From an uncultured Pseudomonadota bacterium (GTDB taxonomy: Bacteria; SAR324; NAC60-12), in assembly GCA_913056375.1 (NCBI GenBank), contig CAJXNF010000099.1, forward strand, positions 1-8,537: a stretch of 8,537 bases of DNA. The letters are read 5' to 3'. The notes beneath the pieces are model-generated. The model was not told where the DNA came from. It saw only the letters and a list, made by a program, of their open reading frames with translations, and searched no databases. Below are positions 5,467-8,537 of the stretch, piece after piece (the stretch's first letter is position 1; the number at the start of each line of letters is the position of its first letter). Made by a program: the position numbers and the translations under genes.

Positions 5467-7395
5467 TCAGTGCAATAGTTTTGCAGGAACCCGATGATTG
5501 TCAATCCGTCGTGTCCAATACTGACGATCCGCATACTCCAGAAGCTCCAGCGCATGCCGGCGTCCGGTCTGTAGTAATTCCTTACACTCAATCACGCTGA
5601 TCGTCTCATGAGTGGAAAACCACTGCTGTAGCTGTTCACGGAAGCGTTCCAGTTGTGGAGGCAAGTACCAGAGATCTTCAGCAACTCGAACCAACTGCTT
5701 GTGAAAAGTTGCCTGCTTGAGCAGGGGCAGGGCCGTTCGTTCATCCAAGCCAGCTTGTTCCAGTAGTTGTGTTTGTCGTAACGGTTGAAAGCCCCCCTCT
5801 TTCAGTAATTCCAGCAAAGCTTCCAGCTGAGTGACGGCTGTTTTTCCCTGCTGGGCTTGGTGACTAGGCAAAGCGTAGAATTCACCACGACGACTGCAAA
5901 GCTGTTGGCGTTCAAAAAATTTCAGCAGTCCTTCACTCACTCCAGTCAGGGGAAAGATACGCTGTAATTTCCCCTGCAAGGCAGCTACAGGTAGTCCCTC
6001 ACGCTCAGGAAATTCCTGGTGTTGTTGCTCCAGTTGACGATGTACAAAACGCCCAACACGTTCCAGATGTTCTGGATGGAATAACAAAGCCTGGGGTTGA
6101 CCGGCCTGTACCAGCACTTGTCGGCTGAGCAAGCCAGCGACCTCTTTCTGAAGAGCCTTGGCTGATCCAGGGGTTCTCAGTGCCAACTCTGCTAGGCTGG
6201 TCCCACGGAGTCCTTGAAGCCAGGTAGCAGACTGAATCTGTTCAGAGAGTGAGCCCTGACTCAATTGACGCAACCGCTGTGCCCGCTCCTGCCGCAATCT
6301 GCGTGATTTGTTTGGTGCAGCATCGAGTACAGTTCCCCCTCCCAAAGTACGCAAGGGGCTTCTGCCTCGAATCAAAAATCGATCACCATGTCGACTGCTC
6401 AATTCTCGTTCGAGACGGAGTTGAACCAGCCCGGTTTCTCCAGGAGCTAGTTGGCCTTCTTCCAAGGGGATCAAGCGTGCAGGAACTGACGCGCTGCCAA
6501 GATGCAGATGCACCCTTTCCCGATGACGCAAAGGGGATGATAGATCTTCCAGTACTTCGAGTTCTCCATCGAGCAAGTAAGAAGTCAGCAAGGAGTTAGC
6601 GGCTGCCAATTGATCGCCCCGCTGGATTTCTTCAACAGAAATCTGGGATAGATTGATTGCGGCTCGTTCGCCAGCCCAGATTTGTTCCACTGGGGCTCCA
6701 TGAACTTGCAGACTGCGTATACGCCGTGGGTGTTGTAGTGGCCATTGCCACACTTCTTCTTCCAGTTTCAGGTTCCCGCTGCGAACGGTTCCCGTGACAA
6801 CGGTTCCAAATCCTTTGATGCCAAAAGATCGATCCACATCCAGCCGGAAGGAACGGTCACTGTTTGTACGTTGGGTCTCAGAGGCGATTTGCAGCAGAGC
6901 GTTTCGCAGTTCATCCAGACCTTCCCCGGTTTTGGCAGAGGTCCGGAGCAGTGGCGCCTCAGCTAGGAATGTGTCTTTCACCAACTCACGAACCTCATCA
7001 GCACAGAGATCCAGCATTTCTGGATCATCCACCTTATCACACCGGGTCAGGACCAGTAGGCCTCGCTGGACTCCCAATAATCGGCAGATATGCAGATGCT
7101 CTCGAGTCTGGGGCATCACCCCTTCATCTGCCGCGATGACAAGGAGCACTGCATCCAATCCGCTGATTCCAGCCAGCATGTTATGAACAAAGCGCTCGTG
7201 CCCAGGAACATCAACGAAAGCGATCCGAATACTCTCCAGTTCCATGTGAGCAAAGCCCAGATCGATTGTAATCCCCCGGCGTTTTTCTTCGGCTAGGCGA
7301 TCTGTATCGATACCAGTCAGTGCCTGAACCAGTGTGGTCTTGCCATGATCGACGTGACCACTGGTTCCCAGCACGAGGTGTGGCAGGGAAGACAT
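5467..7395 (-). CDS. selB: Selenocysteine-specific translation elongation factor SelB
   Basis: This 642-residue cytosolic GTPase delivers Sec-tRNA(Sec) to the ribosome at UGA codons marked by a SECIS hairpin. The EF-Tu-like G domain is complete: G1 GHVDHGKT at 13-20, G2 RGITIDLGFA at 40-49, G3 DVPGHE at 62-67, G4 TRCD at 117-120 and G5 SAKTGEG at 153-159. Two beta-barrel domains follow (about 180-350; for example DRSFGIKGFGTVVTGT and RFLIRGRSPLRTLGGG). The C-terminal third (about 365-642) is the winged-helix array that binds SECIS RNA. The length, together with the RGITIDLGFA motif and the long C-terminal extension, separates SelB from EF-Tu. G4 has Arg where [NT]KxD is usual. The start at 7395 sits just before the first beta strand and lacks a clear Shine-Dalgarno sequence. 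No selA, selC or selenoprotein gene is in view, so selB is not in a visible sel cluster. It lies 72 nt after ilvD. Confidence 0.95.
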   Translation of the reverse strand: MSSLPHLVLGTSGHVDHGKTTLVQALTGIDTDRLAEEKRRGITIDLGFAHMELESIRIAFVDVPGHERFVHNMLAGISGLDAVLLVIAADEGVMPQTREHLHICRLLGVQRGLLVLTRCDKVDDPEMLDLCADEVRELVKDTFLAEAPLLRTSAKTGEGLDELRNALLQIASETQRTNSDRSFRLDVDRSFGIKGFGTVVTGTVRSGNLKLEEEVWQWPLQHPRRIRSLQVHGAPVEQIWAGERAAINLSQISVEEIQRGDQLAAANSLLTSYLLDGELEVLEDLSSPLRHRERVHLHLGSASVPARLIPLEEGQLAPGETGLVQLRLERELSSRHGDRFLIRGRSPLRTLGGGTVLDAAPNKSRRLRQERAQRLRQLSQGSLSEQIQSATWLQGLRGTSLAELALRTPGSAKALQKEVAGLLSRQVLVQAGQPQALLFHPEHLERVGRFVHRQLEQQHQEFPEREGLPVAALQGKLQRIFPLTGVSEGLLKFFERQQLCSRRGEFYALPSHQAQQGKTAVTQLEALLELLKEGGFQPLRQTQLLEQAGLDERTALPLLKQATFHKQLVRVAEDLWYLPPQLERFREQLQQWFSTHETISVIECKELLQTGRRHALELLEYADRQYWTRRIDNHRVPAKLLH

Positions 7396-7467
7396 TTGTA
7401 GGAGAATGAGCGAAGGAAGATGCAGCCGGATGAGTGGATAACATCTCCAGCTGCTTGAAGATTAAGC
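7396..7467. other. ilvD-selB intergenic spacer, nothing recognised
   Basis: These 72 nt separate the ilvD TAG from the selB ATG. A short imperfect inverted repeat (ATCT...AGAT, about seven pairs with a mismatch, around 7443-7462) is too weak and has no T-run, so I do not call a terminator. I see no convincing promoter. Read-through from ilvD into selB is possible but not shown. Confidence 0.4.
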
Positions 7468-8537
7468 CTAGAGGTCAGTAACGGCACCCAAAGAGGCTGA
7501 ACTGACACTGCGAGCATACTTGGCCAAGACACCACGCTCATATCTTGGTGCGGGTGTTTGCCAGTTCTGTAGGCGTTGCTGAATTTCTGCTTCTGGCAGA
7601 TCCAGGTTGAGTTGGCAGTTTTCAGCGTCAATGGTGATCGGGTCGCCATCCTGCACAATGGCCAGAGGACCTCCAGCGTACGCTTCTGGAGTAACATGGC
7701 CGATCACAAAACCGTGACTTCCTCCAGAGAAGCGTCCGTCAGTGATCAGGGCTACCTCCTTACCAAGTCCACGGCCCATGATGGCGGATGTGGGTGAGAG
7801 CATCTCACGCATTCCTGGAGCACCACGCGGGCCTTCGTAACGAATGACAATCACATCCCCCTTGATGACCGTTCCATCCAGGATTCGCCGAAGAGCTTCT
7901 TCCTCAGAATCAAAGACCCGAGCGGTTCCTGAGAAATTGAGGCCTTCTTTACCGGAGATCTTGGCAACAGCACCTTCTGGAGCCAAATTCCCCCGTAAAA
8001 TGACCAAATGTCCATTGGGTTTGATCGGTTTGTCGAAGGGCATCACAACTTCCTGGTCTGCTGGATAGTCTTCGACCCCTTCCAGATTTTCAGCCATGGT
8101 TTTGCCGGTGACTGTCATACAGTCGCCATGTAGCATACCAGCGTTCAATAGACGCTTGAGCAGTGGTTGTAGGCCACCAATGTTGACCAGATCAACCATC
8201 AGGAAGCGACCGCTTGGTCTTAGGTCGGCCAGTACTGGGGTTTTGGCGCCAATCCGCTGAAAGTCTTCCAGGGTCAGATCTACTTCCGCAGCATGTGCCA
8301 TCGCCAGCAGATGCAATACCGCATTGGTTGAACCACCAAGAGCCGTCACAACGGTGATTGCATTTTCAAAAGCCTTCTTGGTCATAATGTCGCGTGGACA
8401 GATGTTCTGCTCGACTAATTTGAGAAAACTCAACAAGCTATTTTGCTGCTTTTTAACATCGGGCACAGCTTGATATGACATGAGCCAAATTAACCAGCTT
8501 GACAAACTTGTTGAAAAAGAAAACAGACAATGTTTTT
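7468..8537 (-). CDS. ilvD: Dihydroxy-acid dehydratase, C-terminal part (5' end off the window or disrupted)
   Basis: This is the C-terminal portion of IlvD, which dehydrates 2,3-dihydroxy-3-methyl acids to 2-keto acids in valine, leucine and isoleucine synthesis. Numbered from the TTG codon at 8505, the match to the family is strong from about residue 30: CPRDIMTKKAFENAI, ALGGSTNAVLHLLA, LHGDCMTVTGKT, LRGNLAPEGAV, ARVFDSEEEAL, YEGPRGAPGMREMLSPTS and ITDGRFSGGSHG. S260 in GRFSGG is the expected catalytic base. It ends in VSSASLGAVTDL followed by TAG. The family is about 560-610 residues, and the cysteines that hold the iron-sulfur cluster lie in the missing N-terminal half. The frame stays open to the right edge, so I mark it as partial. 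A start at the TTG at 8505 would give a 345-residue protein lacking all cluster ligands. The last ~117 nt (8421-8537) lose family similarity and are about 35% GC, so the true sequence upstream of 8420 is uncertain. Confidence 0.88.
   Translation of the reverse strand, partial: KHCLFSFSTSLSSWLIWLMSYQAVPDVKKQQNSLLSFLKLVEQNICPRDIMTKKAFENAITVVTALGGSTNAVLHLLAMAHAAEVDLTLEDFQRIGAKTPVLADLRPSGRFLMVDLVNIGGLQPLLKRLLNAGMLHGDCMTVTGKTMAENLEGVEDYPADQEVVMPFDKPIKPNGHLVILRGNLAPEGAVAKISGKEGLNFSGTARVFDSEEEALRRILDGTVIKGDVIVIRYEGPRGAPGMREMLSPTSAIMGRGLGKEVALITDGRFSGGSHGFVIGHVTPEAYAGGPLAIVQDGDPITIDAENCQLNLDLPEAEIQQRLQNWQTPAPRYERGVLAKYARSVSSASLGAVTDL

Noticed and set aside
5448..5475. Possible sigma-70 promoter on the minus strand, TTGCAC - 16 nt - TAAGAT, before the small ORF
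   Set aside because: Only 3 of 6 and 4 of 6 consensus matches, and the -35 lies in the selB 3' end. Such matches arise easily by chance.
7441..7464. Inverted repeat after ilvD as a terminator
   Set aside because: Short, mismatched stem with no following T-run on the minus strand.
8499..8504. Perfect TTGACA on the plus strand near the right edge
   Set aside because: No -10-like hexamer follows at 16-18 nt and no plus-strand gene is in view.
1..8537. A selenoprotein or SECIS element accompanying selB
   Set aside because: I found no gene whose family motifs continue past an in-frame TGA; all stops coincide with the expected protein ends.

Overview
The window comes from a bacterial chromosome, probably a Gram-negative one. 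All recognisable genes are on the minus strand, so the transcription order runs from the right edge to the left: ilvD (5' end off the window) -> selB -> a possible 50-codon membrane ORF -> a secreted TPR-like/periplasmic-binding-fold protein of the penicillin-binding-protein-activator type -> aroB -> hslO (Hsp33) -> an MFS exporter that runs off the left edge. Coding density is very high. The gaps are 72 nt (ilvD-selB), 42 nt (selB-small ORF), a TGATG overlap (activator-aroB), 32 nt (aroB-hslO) and 6 nt (hslO-MFS). No rRNA, tRNA, CRISPR array, insertion sequence or convincing terminator is visible, and no gene-free stretch exceeds 300 bases.

Organism: the LpoA/YraM-like activator with a signal peptide points to a diderm. 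The divergent, 'DSTKRFAFYFLEG'-type Hsp33 and a complete SelB recall deltaproteobacteria-like or SAR324/Bdellovibrio-like lineages, but this is an impression and not a placement. SelB implies that the organism makes selenoproteins. No selA, selC (tRNA-Sec) or selenoprotein gene is in view.

Functionally the genes are mixed: branched-chain amino acid synthesis (ilvD), selenocysteine incorporation (selB), envelope/peptidoglycan or ligand binding (activator-like protein), the shikimate pathway (aroB), oxidative-stress chaperoning (hslO) and efflux (MFS). From the small ORF leftward the spacing suggests one transcript with coupled translation, although the functions do not form an obvious pathway.

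Three points stand out. First, a 50-codon ORF with its own Shine-Dalgarno sequence and one membrane segment sits in the selB/activator junction and overlaps the activator's start in another frame. Second, the binding domain of the activator carries a roughly 75-residue disordered insert built from a degenerate ~27-bp repeat, which yields six D-N-X-S/T sequons. Third, the outermost ~117 nt of ilvD at the right edge become AT-rich and lose family similarity while staying open, so they could be an assembly junction, an insertion or a truncated gene. Otherwise the window is mostly ordinary core genome. I see no evidence of a complete novel multi-gene system.
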